In this document: positions 8,193 through 18,946 of the stretch, piece by piece
How the letters are laid out: each line of letters begins with the position of its first letter
Position numbering within the stretch: position 1 is the stretch's first letter
Assembly: GCA_964575605.1 (NCBI GenBank)
Contig: CAZNRN010000008.1
Coordinates: 1 to 64,000, forward strand
Direction: 5' to 3'
DNA length: 64,000 nt
Source: JAPWJZ01 sp964575605
GTDB lineage: Bacteria; Pseudomonadota; Alphaproteobacteria; Micavibrionales; UBA2020
Program-made: the position numbers and the translations under genes
Notes under the pieces: model-generated
What the model saw: the letters and a program-made list of their open reading frames with translations, nothing else
What the model was told of the DNA's origin: nothing
Database searches by the model: none

Positions 8193-9473
8193 TTAGAGCG
8201 AGGGTTGCTTCGCTGCGGGCGAGGGCGCCGGCAGCAGCTTGACCGCGTCGTCTGCGACCTGTTTCGTGTTCTCGGGGTCGTAGACTTTGGTCGCTGCAAG
8301 GCGGAACTGCTTGCCTGCTTCATCGAGCTGGGCGCGCTGTTCGACCATCTTGGCGTTGAACTGGTCGATGAAGGCCATGTCGTCCTTGATGTCCTGCGTG
8401 CGTTTTTGCAGGTGCGCGACGACCTTGACAGGGTCCAGCGTGCCGTGGCCGAAGGACGAACGGGCAAGCGCCTTCGTCATGTCGGCAAGGGTCTGGGTCT
8501 GTTCGAAGATCTTGTCGCCGAACGCGTCAGCAGCGGCAACCGTCTGCGCCATGTTGCCGATCTGGACTGCGGTGGCGGCTTCGGCCAACAGCGCGGTCCA
8601 TTGGCCCTGGGAAATCGTCAGGTGGCTGTCGATTTTCAGCGAGCACATGGCAAGCGCTTCTTGCAGGTCGTCGATGGTTTTTAGCTGCACAAGGCTGGTT
8701 TTGTGGAAGCTGTCCATGTCGGTGCACTTGGCGTTGAGGACCGTCATCGCGATTTTCGCGTTGCGGAATTCCGCCTGTTTCAGCGGGCTGGTGCCTGCTT
8801 CCTGTTCGAGCTTCGGCAGTTCTTCCTGGACGCGCTTCAGTTTCTCGAGCGCGGCGCCGAGGTAGAGGCCGTATTCGCTGTAGGACGCAAGGCGTGCGGC
8901 TTCCAGCGTGTTGAGGTCGGTCTGGACGCCCGGGATCTTGTCTTTCGACGATTCCAGGTCGGCCATCACGTCGCCCAGCTGCAGCAGCGATTTGTCGATT
9001 TCATGCGAAATCTTGTCCATCGACGCGTTGCGGCCGGTGACGCCGGTGATCGTGTACCAGATTTTCTTGATCGGGCTGTTCCAGAAGGTGATAGCAGCCA
9101 TCGAGAGCTTGCGGTCGACCATTTTCGCGTAATCAGCGGCCATTTTGCCGACGGTGTTGAAGTCGAAGTTGGCGAGCTTGTCCTTGATCGAGCCGAAGGC
9201 GCCGAGGAAGGTGGTCGCGCCCTGCGCGCGCTTCACGATGTCTTCCGACGACTTTTTCAGCGCGTCGGTCGGTTCTTTCGCGAAGACGGTGATCGTGTTC
9301 AGGTCTTTGGTGTCGATCGTGGCGATCAGCTTGTCCATGCGTGCCTTGGTTGCGGCGTCGGCGGTGGCGTAGTTCACCACGTCTTCATAGAACTTGTCCT
9401 TGTTGTCGTTGCCGGCGGTGGCAGCGAAAACCTTGGCGATGGTTTCGTCTCTCTTGGTGGGTTCGTTGGCCAT
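8193..9473 (-). CDS. TelA-like (toxic anion resistance family) protein
   Basis: A 426-residue, almost wholly helical protein. The central part follows the TelA/YceH pattern: L-x2-V-x-ADLESSKDKI, then a segment ending in YGLYLGAALEKLKRVQEELPKL (compare the YI-AG-x-KL-x-PEL signature), then the D-x-coil segment before GQWTALLAEAATAVQIG (compare the W-x2-Q-x-A segment). TelA proteins are cytoplasmic coiled-coil proteins tied to tellurite, envelope-stress and ter-type gene clusters; their biochemical activity is not settled. No TerD or XpaC partner is evident here. It is the second gene of a four-gene operon whose other members are unfamiliar. Confidence 0.6.
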   Translation of the reverse strand: MANEPTKRDETIAKVFAATAGNDNKDKFYEDVVNYATADAATKARMDKLIATIDTKDLNTITVFAKEPTDALKKSSEDIVKRAQGATTFLGAFGSIKDKLANFDFNTVGKMAADYAKMVDRKLSMAAITFWNSPIKKIWYTITGVTGRNASMDKISHEIDKSLLQLGDVMADLESSKDKIPGVQTDLNTLEAARLASYSEYGLYLGAALEKLKRVQEELPKLEQEAGTSPLKQAEFRNAKIAMTVLNAKCTDMDSFHKTSLVQLKTIDDLQEALAMCSLKIDSHLTISQGQWTALLAEAATAVQIGNMAQTVAAADAFGDKIFEQTQTLADMTKALARSSFGHGTLDPVKVVAHLQKRTQDIKDDMAFIDQFNAKMVEQRAQLDEAGKQFRLAATKVYDPENTKQVADDAVKLLPAPSPAAKQPSL

Positions 9474-9531
9474 TTTAGTTTCCTTCTTCTGTGATGGTGT
9501 GTTGACTGCAGTATTCTTTAGTTAATCCGTT

Positions 9532-11076
9532 TTAGCGGCGGGCGGGGCCTGCACTGATATCGTCGTCATCGTTGCGGCGGCTGGAGGACGAGCCCGAGCT
9601 GATGTCATCGTTATCGTTGTTGCTCCAGCTCGGCGTGGAAACCGAGGGGAAGTTGTTGCGCTGCGCGTTCTGGTTGGCGCGGGCGATGTCGTTGAAGGTT
9701 TCCTGCATTTCCGCACGGCGCCTTGCTTCGGCAGCGGCGGCCGCAGCCTGGCGGGCGCGTTCGATTTCGCGCAGGCGTTCTTGTTCTCGCTCATATTCCT
9801 GCACTTCGTTATAGACAGCCGTTTTCAGGCCGCCGAAGTCGAGCGAGAGCGCGTTGCTGGTATATTCGAAGCTGCCGCGCGATTTCAGCGCCTCGGCCAT
9901 GCCGGATTGCGTTGCGCCTGACTGGGCTTGATAGGCATCGATGCTGTCGCTGGCCTCGTTGGCAGACGACGCGGTGCGGCGCGATATTTTCGAGACGTTG
10001 GTGACGCGGGTCGAGAGGCCGTCGATGTCGAAGCTGACCGTCTGGCTGCCGACGCGGCCGACCGCGCTTTGCAGGTCGTCTTTGACGTCGTTCAGGTCGC
10101 GCAGGGTCGATTTCGCCTGTTCCAGCTGGCTGCTGACGGCTTTTTCGATAGGCTGCAGCGCCAGTTGTTTTTCAAGGCCGAGCGCTGCGTTGGTCGCTTC
10201 CGGCGTCTTGATTTCGTTGATCAGCGCCTGTCCCAGCGCGCGGGTGGAGGACAGCGCCGAGATGATGGCCGAGCGGATGCCGTCGGCGATGCCGTTCGAT
10301 CCCTTGTAGGTGCTGTCCAGCGTATCCATGCGGTTGCACACGCCCGACAGCTCGTTATAGGTGGTGGTTTTTTCGGCCTTGTCGCCCTGCAGTTTTGCTT
10401 CGTTTTTGCGCTGCTTGGCGATGATGGTGGCGCTTTCGTAATAGTCGCCGTACTGCTTGGTATAGGCGTTGATAACACGGTAGGCGTTGTACTCGCCGCC
10501 CCATGCGCCAAAGGGCCAGCCCACCAGCCATTTCACGAAGGGCCATACGCGGAATTTTTCGTAGCCGTCGTGGTTTTCTTCGGTAATCGTGCCGGGCTTG
10601 TCCTTGTACTTGTCGTTATGCGCCTTGATGCGGGCGGTGGTGAGGTCGAAGGATTCGATCTGCGGGGAAATTTCTGCCAGAGCCGAGCTGATCAGCGTAA
10701 TTTCGGAATGAACGTCGGATGCTTTCTGCCCGACTTCCTGGCGCGAGCCCCAGTTTTTCACGAGGCCGGATTTTTCGTCGCGGTTGACGATGTCGAGGCG
10801 CGTCCATTCGGCGACGGTCGCGGTGTAGTCCTGCGCGACGCCTGCGGCCTTGGCGGCGGCGGTCAGCGCGGCATAGCGGTCTTTGTCGTCAACCTTCACC
10901 AGCGCCTTGACGCTTTGTTCCATCAGCGTGCGGGCAGCGCGTTTGTCGCTGCGCACGTTATCGGCTGCTGCGTCGAGCGAGCGGATGGCGGATTCTTGCG
11001 CATCGATCAGTTCGCCGACGGTGTTATTGATGTGCGAGATGGAATTGCTGTTGCCGAAGGAAGAGTAATAGGACAC
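9532..11076 (-). CDS. Coiled-coil protein with Trp-rich hydrophobic hairpin, unknown
   Basis: 514 residues, first gene of the TelA-like operon. Its ATG is preceded by GAGGAG-type bases about 8 bases upstream. Most of the protein is helical coiled coil. Around residues 172-200 there is a strikingly aromatic segment (FRVWPFVKWLVGWPFGAWGG) that could dip into a membrane. Near the C-terminus is a long Ala/Arg/Glu helix (ERARQAAAAAAEARRRAEM), followed by a disordered Asn/Ser/Asp tail containing two DDIS repeats. No signal peptide or enzyme motif is seen. Family not recognised. It probably acts with the TelA-like protein at the inner membrane. Confidence 0.6.
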   Translation of the reverse strand: MSYYSSFGNSNSISHINNTVGELIDAQESAIRSLDAAADNVRSDKRAARTLMEQSVKALVKVDDKDRYAALTAAAKAAGVAQDYTATVAEWTRLDIVNRDEKSGLVKNWGSRQEVGQKASDVHSEITLISSALAEISPQIESFDLTTARIKAHNDKYKDKPGTITEENHDGYEKFRVWPFVKWLVGWPFGAWGGEYNAYRVINAYTKQYGDYYESATIIAKQRKNEAKLQGDKAEKTTTYNELSGVCNRMDTLDSTYKGSNGIADGIRSAIISALSSTRALGQALINEIKTPEATNAALGLEKQLALQPIEKAVSSQLEQAKSTLRDLNDVKDDLQSAVGRVGSQTVSFDIDGLSTRVTNVSKISRRTASSANEASDSIDAYQAQSGATQSGMAEALKSRGSFEYTSNALSLDFGGLKTAVYNEVQEYEREQERLREIERARQAAAAAAEARRRAEMQETFNDIARANQNAQRNNFPSVSTPSWSNNDNDDISSGSSSSRRNDDDDISAGPARR

Positions 11077-11381
11077 TGAAACACTCCTCAGAAAGTGAAG
11101 GGCACGAAATATTGGAACGCCAGTTTGACATAACCATTAAGGCGCGACACTTTTTAGGACGGCTTGAGAGTTATGTCAATCATCGATTGCATTTGACAGG
11201 TGATTACTAAAATTAACACGCTGAAATAGCGGAAGTAATTAATTTGCCCCGCTGACTGCTTATCATGCTTTTATCTTCGCTGTGGCGGCAGACCTCTATA
11301 ATATAGTCATTCTGCTGGCAGCTCCTGCCCCCCTGCCCGGCCAGAAAAATCCAGTAAATTCATGTTGTTGACGGATATCCC
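11077..11381. other. 305-base divergent intergenic region
   Basis: AT-richer than its surroundings, between the minus-strand TelA-like operon and the plus-strand ABC exporter. It holds a good minus promoter (11151-11179). For the plus strand only weak candidates are seen: TTGACA at 11193-11198 without a clear -10, and a TATAAT at 11297-11302 without a clear -35. No small gene, repeat or hairpin is apparent. Confidence 0.5.
11151..11179 (-). promoter_or_regulatory. Promoter of the TelA-like operon
   Basis: On the minus strand, consensus TTGACA (11179-11174), 17-base spacer, TAAAAA (11156-11151). The leader to the ATG at 11076 is about 70 bases and includes an AGGAG near 11085. Confidence 0.6.
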
Positions 11382-13202
<1,821 letters not shown>

Positions 13203-13205
13203 GCC

Positions 13206-15773
13206 ATGGCCTTCAGCGAAACACAGGCGCCGCTGGCGCGCGATATCAGGCTGCTGGGCGGCATATTGGGCGAAGTCATCGAGCGGTTCGAGGGCAAGCC
13301 GCTGCTGGATAAAATCGAGCGCATGCGGCGTTACGCGCAGAAGGCGCGCCTCGGCGACAAACAGGCGCACCGCGGCATCGAGAAGGAGCTGCACCACCTG
13401 ACCCATGCGCAGAAGTATAAGGTCGCCAAGGCCTTTACCGAATTCCTGCGCCTCGCCAACCTGGCCGAGCAGACGCACCGCATCCGCCGCCGCAAAACGC
13501 ATCGTGCCGAGGGGTCGGTCGCGCAGCGTGCCTCGCCGCTCGATACCTTCACGCGCCTGCGCGAAAGCGGCGTGTCTCCCGGCGCCATCAAATCGGCTCT
13601 GGCCGATGCGCAGATCGAACTGGTGATGACGGCACACCCGACCGAGGCCATGATGCCGCAGGCCATCCGCGCTTACCGCGACCTGTCGGCCTGCCTGCTG
13701 AAACTGGAAACACCCAACCGAGACGAAACCGAAAAAGAGCTGATTTTGCGCGATGTGCGCTCGATCATCACCCAGCTCTGGCTGTCCGGCGTGGTGCGCG
13801 AACGCAAGCCGACGCCTGTTGATGAAGCAAGGTACGGGCTGGAGTTCGCCGAACGCATCCTGTGGCGCGCGGTCACCGATTTCCACCACCAGATGTCTGC
13901 GGCATATAAAATTGCCGTGGGCGATATGTCCGACCTGTTCCCCCGCCCTATCCGTTTCGCCTCTTGGATGGGCGGCGACCGCGACGGGCATCCGGGCGTG
14001 ACCGCCAAAATCACGCGCCGCGTCTTGCAGGAAACGACGCAGGCCGCGACTGCGCGTTATCTGGCCGCGCTGAAGGGGTTGAGAGAAGCCTTCCCGCTCG
14101 ACCACGAGGGCATCGGTGCGAAAGTACAAAAGGGCTGCCTGAACCGCATCGCGGGCATGGAAAAGAAACTGCGCACCTTCCGCAAGGATATGAAAGGCTT
14201 TACGCGCCGCGATTTCCTCGACCGTTTGTACAGTTTACAGGATTTCCTGAAGGCCGAGGGGGCGGAAGCCTTTATCCGCACGCCGTTGCAGGAATTGATC
14301 TGGCGCGTGCGCATTTTCGGGCTGTGCTTCCTGAAACTCGACATCCGCCAGAGCGCGGATGTGCATGCGGCGGCGCTGAACGAACTGCTGCCCGGGTTCG
14401 AACAGGCGGGCGAGGCGCATAAACTGCGGCTGATTTCATCGGCGCTGAAACGCGGCCGCAAACCTGCCCCTGTGTCGAAAAAGACGGCGGAGGTGCTGGA
14501 TACCCTGCGCCTTTACCGCGATATGCCGCATGAATTTTTGGGGCCCTACATTATCTCTATGGCCTCGCATGCCTCCGATATCCTTGGCGTCATGTACCTG
14601 ATGAAGGCGGCGGGCGTCGAAGGCAACGTGCCGATTTCGCCGCTGTTCGAAACGCCCGCGAGCCTCGAGAGCGCGCGGCAGGTGATGGAGCAGCTTTACC
14701 GCCTGCCCGCCTACCGAAAACATGTGGGCAAAGACCAGCAGATCATGCTGGGCTATTCCGACAGCGCCAAGCGCGGCGGCTATATCGGCGCGGCCTGGGA
14801 AATTTACCGGCTGCAGAGCGACCTGTTGGCCATCGGCAAGAAACACGGCATCCGCACCACATTCTTCCACGGCCGCGGCGGCAGCGTGGCGCGGGGCGGC
14901 GGGCCGATCGAAACCGCCCTTCTCGCCCTGCCCCGCCCGCACCTGTCGCGCCGCATCCGCGTGACCGAACAGGGCGAGGCAATCGACGCAAAATTCGGCC
15001 TGCCGGGCGTGGCGCAGCGCACGATGGAGCTTTACCTGTCGGGCTTCCTCGAGGCCATCTTGTCGCCGCCGCCCGATATTGCGCCACCCTGGGTTAAAAC
15101 CATGGAGCGACTCGCGCGCACTTCCTCCGCCGCATTCCGCAAGGCGGTGTATGAAGAGCCGGATTTCATGGAGCATTACAGCCAGCTGACGCCGACCGGA
15201 GAGCTGGGATTGCTTAAAATAGGCAGCCGCCCGGGGCGCCGCAAGAAAGGCGGCGGGCTGGAAAGCCTGCGCGCCATCCCCTGGGTTTTCGGCTGGACAC
15301 AGTCGCGCACCCTGCTGCCCGCCTGGCTGGGCGTGTCGGACGCACTGCAGGCTGAAATCAAGGCGGGAAATCTTGAAACCCTGCAGGCGATGTACCGTGA
15401 CTGGCCCTTCTTCAACGCAGTCATCGACCTTGTCGAGATGACGGTTGCAAAGGCCGACCCCGCTGTCACCGAATATTACTCGCAGCTGCTGGTGGAACCG
15501 GAACTGCGATGGCTGACGCGCGAATACCTGAAACGCCTGGCCGAAACAAAAAAAGTCCTGCTGAAAGTCACTGGCCGCAAGGAACTGCTGGAAGAAAAAC
15601 AGGTGCTGGCGCGTTCCATCCGCCTCCGCACGCCCTATGTCGACGTACTGAACATCCTGCAGGCGCATTTGCTGAAGGAATACCGCGCCCTCAGCCGCCC
15701 GCCGCGCGATTTGCGGCGCACGCTGGCGCTGACCATCGGCGGCATATCAGCCGGAATGAGAAACACAGGGTAA
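13206..15773 (+). CDS. ppc: Phosphoenolpyruvate carboxylase
   Basis: 855-residue PEP carboxylase, which makes oxaloacetate from PEP and bicarbonate (anaplerosis). Key motifs are the catalytic His144 in VMTAHPTEAM; FASWMGGDRDGHPG; the glycine-rich FHGRGGSVARGGGP with both conserved arginines; GYSDSAKRGG; PWVFGWTQSRTLLPAWLG; and the invariant C-terminal RNTG. It is slightly shorter than the E. coli enzyme (883). Some positions differ from the usual form: GDRDGHPG for GDRDGNPN and SDSAKRGG for SDSGKDAG, so it is a divergent branch. The ATG at 13206 lies 3 bases past the ABC gene. It converges on the RND gene with only 2 bases between the stops. Confidence 0.93.
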   Translation: MAFSETQAPLARDIRLLGGILGEVIERFEGKPLLDKIERMRRYAQKARLGDKQAHRGIEKELHHLTHAQKYKVAKAFTEFLRLANLAEQTHRIRRRKTHRAEGSVAQRASPLDTFTRLRESGVSPGAIKSALADAQIELVMTAHPTEAMMPQAIRAYRDLSACLLKLETPNRDETEKELILRDVRSIITQLWLSGVVRERKPTPVDEARYGLEFAERILWRAVTDFHHQMSAAYKIAVGDMSDLFPRPIRFASWMGGDRDGHPGVTAKITRRVLQETTQAATARYLAALKGLREAFPLDHEGIGAKVQKGCLNRIAGMEKKLRTFRKDMKGFTRRDFLDRLYSLQDFLKAEGAEAFIRTPLQELIWRVRIFGLCFLKLDIRQSADVHAAALNELLPGFEQAGEAHKLRLISSALKRGRKPAPVSKKTAEVLDTLRLYRDMPHEFLGPYIISMASHASDILGVMYLMKAAGVEGNVPISPLFETPASLESARQVMEQLYRLPAYRKHVGKDQQIMLGYSDSAKRGGYIGAAWEIYRLQSDLLAIGKKHGIRTTFFHGRGGSVARGGGPIETALLALPRPHLSRRIRVTEQGEAIDAKFGLPGVAQRTMELYLSGFLEAILSPPPDIAPPWVKTMERLARTSSAAFRKAVYEEPDFMEHYSQLTPTGELGLLKIGSRPGRRKKGGGLESLRAIPWVFGWTQSRTLLPAWLGVSDALQAEIKAGNLETLQAMYRDWPFFNAVIDLVEMTVAKADPAVTEYYSQLLVEPELRWLTREYLKRLAETKKVLLKVTGRKELLEEKQVLARSIRLRTPYVDVLNILQAHLLKEYRALSRPPRDLRRTLALTIGGISAGMRNTG

Positions 15774-15775
15774 TC

Positions 15776-18700
15776 CTAGTGGCTGTGCAGCTGTGGCGGC
15801 ACGACCGAGGTCAGCTTCTTGCCCGATAGCTCGCGCAGCAGCACGTAGAACACCGGCGTGAGGTAGAGGCCGAAGAAGGTCACCCCCAGCATGCCCGAGA
15901 AGACCGCAACCCCCATCGAATGGCGCATTTCCGCGCCCGCACCCGACGACGTCACCAGCGGCACCACGCCCATGATAAAGGCGAACGAGGTCATGAGGAT
16001 GGGGCGAAGACGCAGGCGGGCGGCCTCGACCGCAGCCTCGACCGGGGTTTTGCCTTCCAGCTCCAGCTCGCGCGCGAATTCGACGATAAGGATGGCGTTC
16101 TTGCACGCAAGGCCGACAAGGACGATAAGCCCGATCTGGGTAAAGATATTGTTATCGAGGCTGTCGAGCCAGACGCCGAAGATGGCGCATAGCAGGCACA
16201 TCGGCACGATCAGGATGACCGCCAGCGGCAGGACAAGACTTTCATACTGCGCCGCGAGCACGAGGAAGACCAGCACCACGCAGAGCGGGAAGATATACAT
16301 GGCCGTATCGCCCGCCAGGATCTGCTGGTAGGTCAGTTCCGTCCATTCGAACGTCATGCCCTTGGGCAGCGTTTCTTTCAGGATTTTTTCCATCTGGCTT
16401 TGCGCCTCGCCGCTCGACACGCCGAAGTTGGCGTTGCCGTTGATGTCGGCGGAGCGCATGGCGTTGTAACGCATCGTGCGTTCGGGCCCGTAGCTTTGCT
16501 TGACCGACAGGAAAGAGCCCAGCGGCACCATATCGCCCGCAAGGTTGCGCACCTTCAGCTTCGGAATATCCTCGGCCTTCGAACGGTAGGGGCCTTCGGC
16601 CTGCGCAATCACCTGATAGGTACGGCCGAATTTGTTGAAGTCGTTGACGTAGAGCGAGCCGAGGTAAACCTGCAGCGTTTCAAAGATGGAGTTGATAGGC
16701 ACGCCCAGCTGCATGGCGCGCGTGCGGTCGACGTCGACAAAAATCTGCGGCACGTTGATTTCATAGCCGGTATAGGCGCCGGGGGCGAAATGCTGGTCGG
16801 CGCGTACCTTGCCAAGCGCGGCCTGCACACCCGCGTAGAGCGCTTCGTTGCCAAGGTCGCCCTTATCCTCGACCTGAATCTTGAAACCGCCCGAGGTGCC
16901 GAGGCCGATGATCGGCGGCGGCGGCAGCACGATGGCCAGCGCGTCCTTGTACCCGCCGAATTCGCCCATCATGGCGCCCGCAATCTCGCCCGCCTTCATG
17001 CCGGGTCCCTTGCGTTCCTCGAAGGGTTTCAGGGTGACGAAGACGATGCCGGCATTGGACGAATTGGTGAAGCCGTTGATGGACAGGCCGGGCAGCGCCA
17101 CGGCATGCGCCACGCCGGGGGTCGACATGACTTTTTCGGACATACGGCGGATAACGTCTTCGGTGCGGTCGAGCGTCGCGCCGTCGGGCAGCAACGTAAA
17201 GCCGATCAGGTATTGCTTGTCCAGCTGCGGGATGTAACCGGCGGGTACGGAATGGAAGCCCAGCCAGGCAAAGCCGATCAGCACGACGTAAATCACCATC
17301 GCCACCGTTTTGCGCCCTACGGTGCGGCGCACGCGGCCCGCATAGCTGGTTGCCCAGTTGGTGAAGAAGCGGTTGAAACGCGTGAAGAACCAGCCCAGCG
17401 TCTTTTCCATGAATACCGTCAGTTTATCGGGCGGCGCGCTGTGGTCTTTCAGCAAGATGGCGGTCAGCGCGGGGCTGAGGGTAAGCGAGTTGAAGGCCGA
17501 GATGATGGTCGAAATCGCAATGGTCAGCGCAAACTGGCGGTAGAACTGCCCGGTCAACCCGCTGATGAAAGCGATGGGCACGAAGACGGTGATCAGCGTG
17601 AGCGCGATGGCGATGATGGGGCCCGACACCTCGCGCATGGCCTGATATGTGGCCTCGCGGGGGCTCTTGCCTTCCTCGATGTTCCTTTCCACGTTTTCCA
17701 CCACGACGATAGCGTCGTCCACGACAATCCCGATGGAAAGCACAAGCCCGAAGAGCGAGAGCGCGTTGATGGAAAAGCCCATGGCCAGCATGGGGGCAAA
17801 AGTGCCGACGATAGAAACCGGCACGGCCAGCAGCGGAATGATGGAGGCGCGCCAGGTCTGCAGGAAGACAATAACGACAAGGACAACCAGCGCAATCGCC
17901 TCGAGCAGCGTATGCACGACGGCGCGGATAGATTCCTTCACGAAAGTCGTCGGGTCGTAGACGATGCTGTACTGAACGTCTTCGGGGAAGTCTTTTTCCA
18001 GCTCGGCCATGGCGGCGCGCACGCCATCCGACACGGCGATGGTGTTCGAGCCCGGCGCCTGGATGATACCGATGCCGATGGCGGGCTTGTTGTCGAGCAG
18101 CGAGCGCAGCGCGTAGTTGGTGGAACCCAGTTCGATGCGCGCGAGGTCTTTCAGGCGCGTCACGGCGCCGTCGGGCGATGTTTTGACGATGATATTGCCG
18201 AATTCTTCCTCGGTAATCAGGCGGCCCTGCGCGTTTACGTTCAGCTGCAATGCCGTGCCGGGGGGCGACGGCGGCGCGCCGATGATGCCGGCTGCGACCT
18301 GCAGGTTCTGGCCGCGGATGGCGTTCACCACGTCGCCGGCGTTGAGGTTGCGGGCGGCCACCTTTTCAGGGTCGAGCCAGACGCGCATCGCGTAATCGGA
18401 TGCGCCAAAAACCATCACGTTGCCGACGCCTGGCACACGCTGCAGCCGGTCGCGGATGTTCAGCATTGCGTAGTTGCCGAGGTAAAGCATGTCATAGCGC
18501 TGGTTGGGCGACAGCACGTGGACGACCAGCGCAAGGTCGGACATCGCCTTCACGGTCGTTACGCCGATCTGCCTGACGATATCAGGAAGTCGCGGCAGCG
18601 CCTGGTTGACGCGGTTCTGCACCAGCTGCTGCGCCTTATCGGGGTCGGTGCCGATTTTAAAGGTGACGGTCAGGTTCATCGCGCCGTCGGAGGTGCTTTG

Positions 18701-18946
18701 CGAGGACATATATAACATATCCTCCACCCCGTTGATCTGCTGTTCCAGGGGCGTTGCCACGGTTTCGGCAATCACCTGCGGGTTGGCACCCGGATAGCTG
18801 GCAACGACCGAGATGGAGGGCGGCACCACCTCGGGGTATTCCGCGACCGGTAGCCTGAACATCGAGGCAAGACCGGCGATGAAAATCAGCAGCGACAGCA
18901 CGCTGGCAAGGATGGGCCGGTCGACGAAATAACGCGAGATATTCAT
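15776..18946 (-). CDS. RND multidrug efflux permease (AcrB/MexB-like, HAE1)
   Basis: 1056 residues, the normal length for HAE1-family RND pumps. It opens with MNISRYFVDRPILASVLS and has two repeats of one helix, a large periplasmic loop and five or six helices. The proton-relay aspartates are Asp410-Asp411 in GIVVDDAIVVVENVER; the lysine partner is in LVGLACKNAILIVEFA. It takes hydrophobic drugs, bile salts or solvents from the periplasm and inner leaflet in exchange for protons, through a TolC-type channel. Its ATG overlaps the stop of the upstream adaptor gene by 4 bases. No outer-membrane channel gene is in the window, so it must borrow one. Confidence 0.93.
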   Translation of the reverse strand: MNISRYFVDRPILASVLSLLIFIAGLASMFRLPVAEYPEVVPPSISVVASYPGANPQVIAETVATPLEQQINGVEDMLYMSSQSTSDGAMNLTVTFKIGTDPDKAQQLVQNRVNQALPRLPDIVRQIGVTTVKAMSDLALVVHVLSPNQRYDMLYLGNYAMLNIRDRLQRVPGVGNVMVFGASDYAMRVWLDPEKVAARNLNAGDVVNAIRGQNLQVAAGIIGAPPSPPGTALQLNVNAQGRLITEEEFGNIIVKTSPDGAVTRLKDLARIELGSTNYALRSLLDNKPAIGIGIIQAPGSNTIAVSDGVRAAMAELEKDFPEDVQYSIVYDPTTFVKESIRAVVHTLLEAIALVVLVVIVFLQTWRASIIPLLAVPVSIVGTFAPMLAMGFSINALSLFGLVLSIGIVVDDAIVVVENVERNIEEGKSPREATYQAMREVSGPIIAIALTLITVFVPIAFISGLTGQFYRQFALTIAISTIISAFNSLTLSPALTAILLKDHSAPPDKLTVFMEKTLGWFFTRFNRFFTNWATSYAGRVRRTVGRKTVAMVIYVVLIGFAWLGFHSVPAGYIPQLDKQYLIGFTLLPDGATLDRTEDVIRRMSEKVMSTPGVAHAVALPGLSINGFTNSSNAGIVFVTLKPFEERKGPGMKAGEIAGAMMGEFGGYKDALAIVLPPPPIIGLGTSGGFKIQVEDKGDLGNEALYAGVQAALGKVRADQHFAPGAYTGYEINVPQIFVDVDRTRAMQLGVPINSIFETLQVYLGSLYVNDFNKFGRTYQVIAQAEGPYRSKAEDIPKLKVRNLAGDMVPLGSFLSVKQSYGPERTMRYNAMRSADINGNANFGVSSGEAQSQMEKILKETLPKGMTFEWTELTYQQILAGDTAMYIFPLCVVLVFLVLAAQYESLVLPLAVILIVPMCLLCAIFGVWLDSLDNNIFTQIGLIVLVGLACKNAILIVEFARELELEGKTPVEAAVEAARLRLRPILMTSFAFIMGVVPLVTSSGAGAEMRHSMGVAVFSGMLGVTFFGLYLTPVFYVLLRELSGKKLTSVVPPQLHSH

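Noticed and set aside
11193..11198. TTGACA as -35 of an ABC exporter promoter
   Set aside because: No acceptable -10 at 16-18 bases; the later TATAAT at 11297 lacks a -35, so neither is called.
16400..18715. 771-codon plus-strand frame opposite the RND permease
   Set aside because: Antisense shadow of a well-conserved RND gene.
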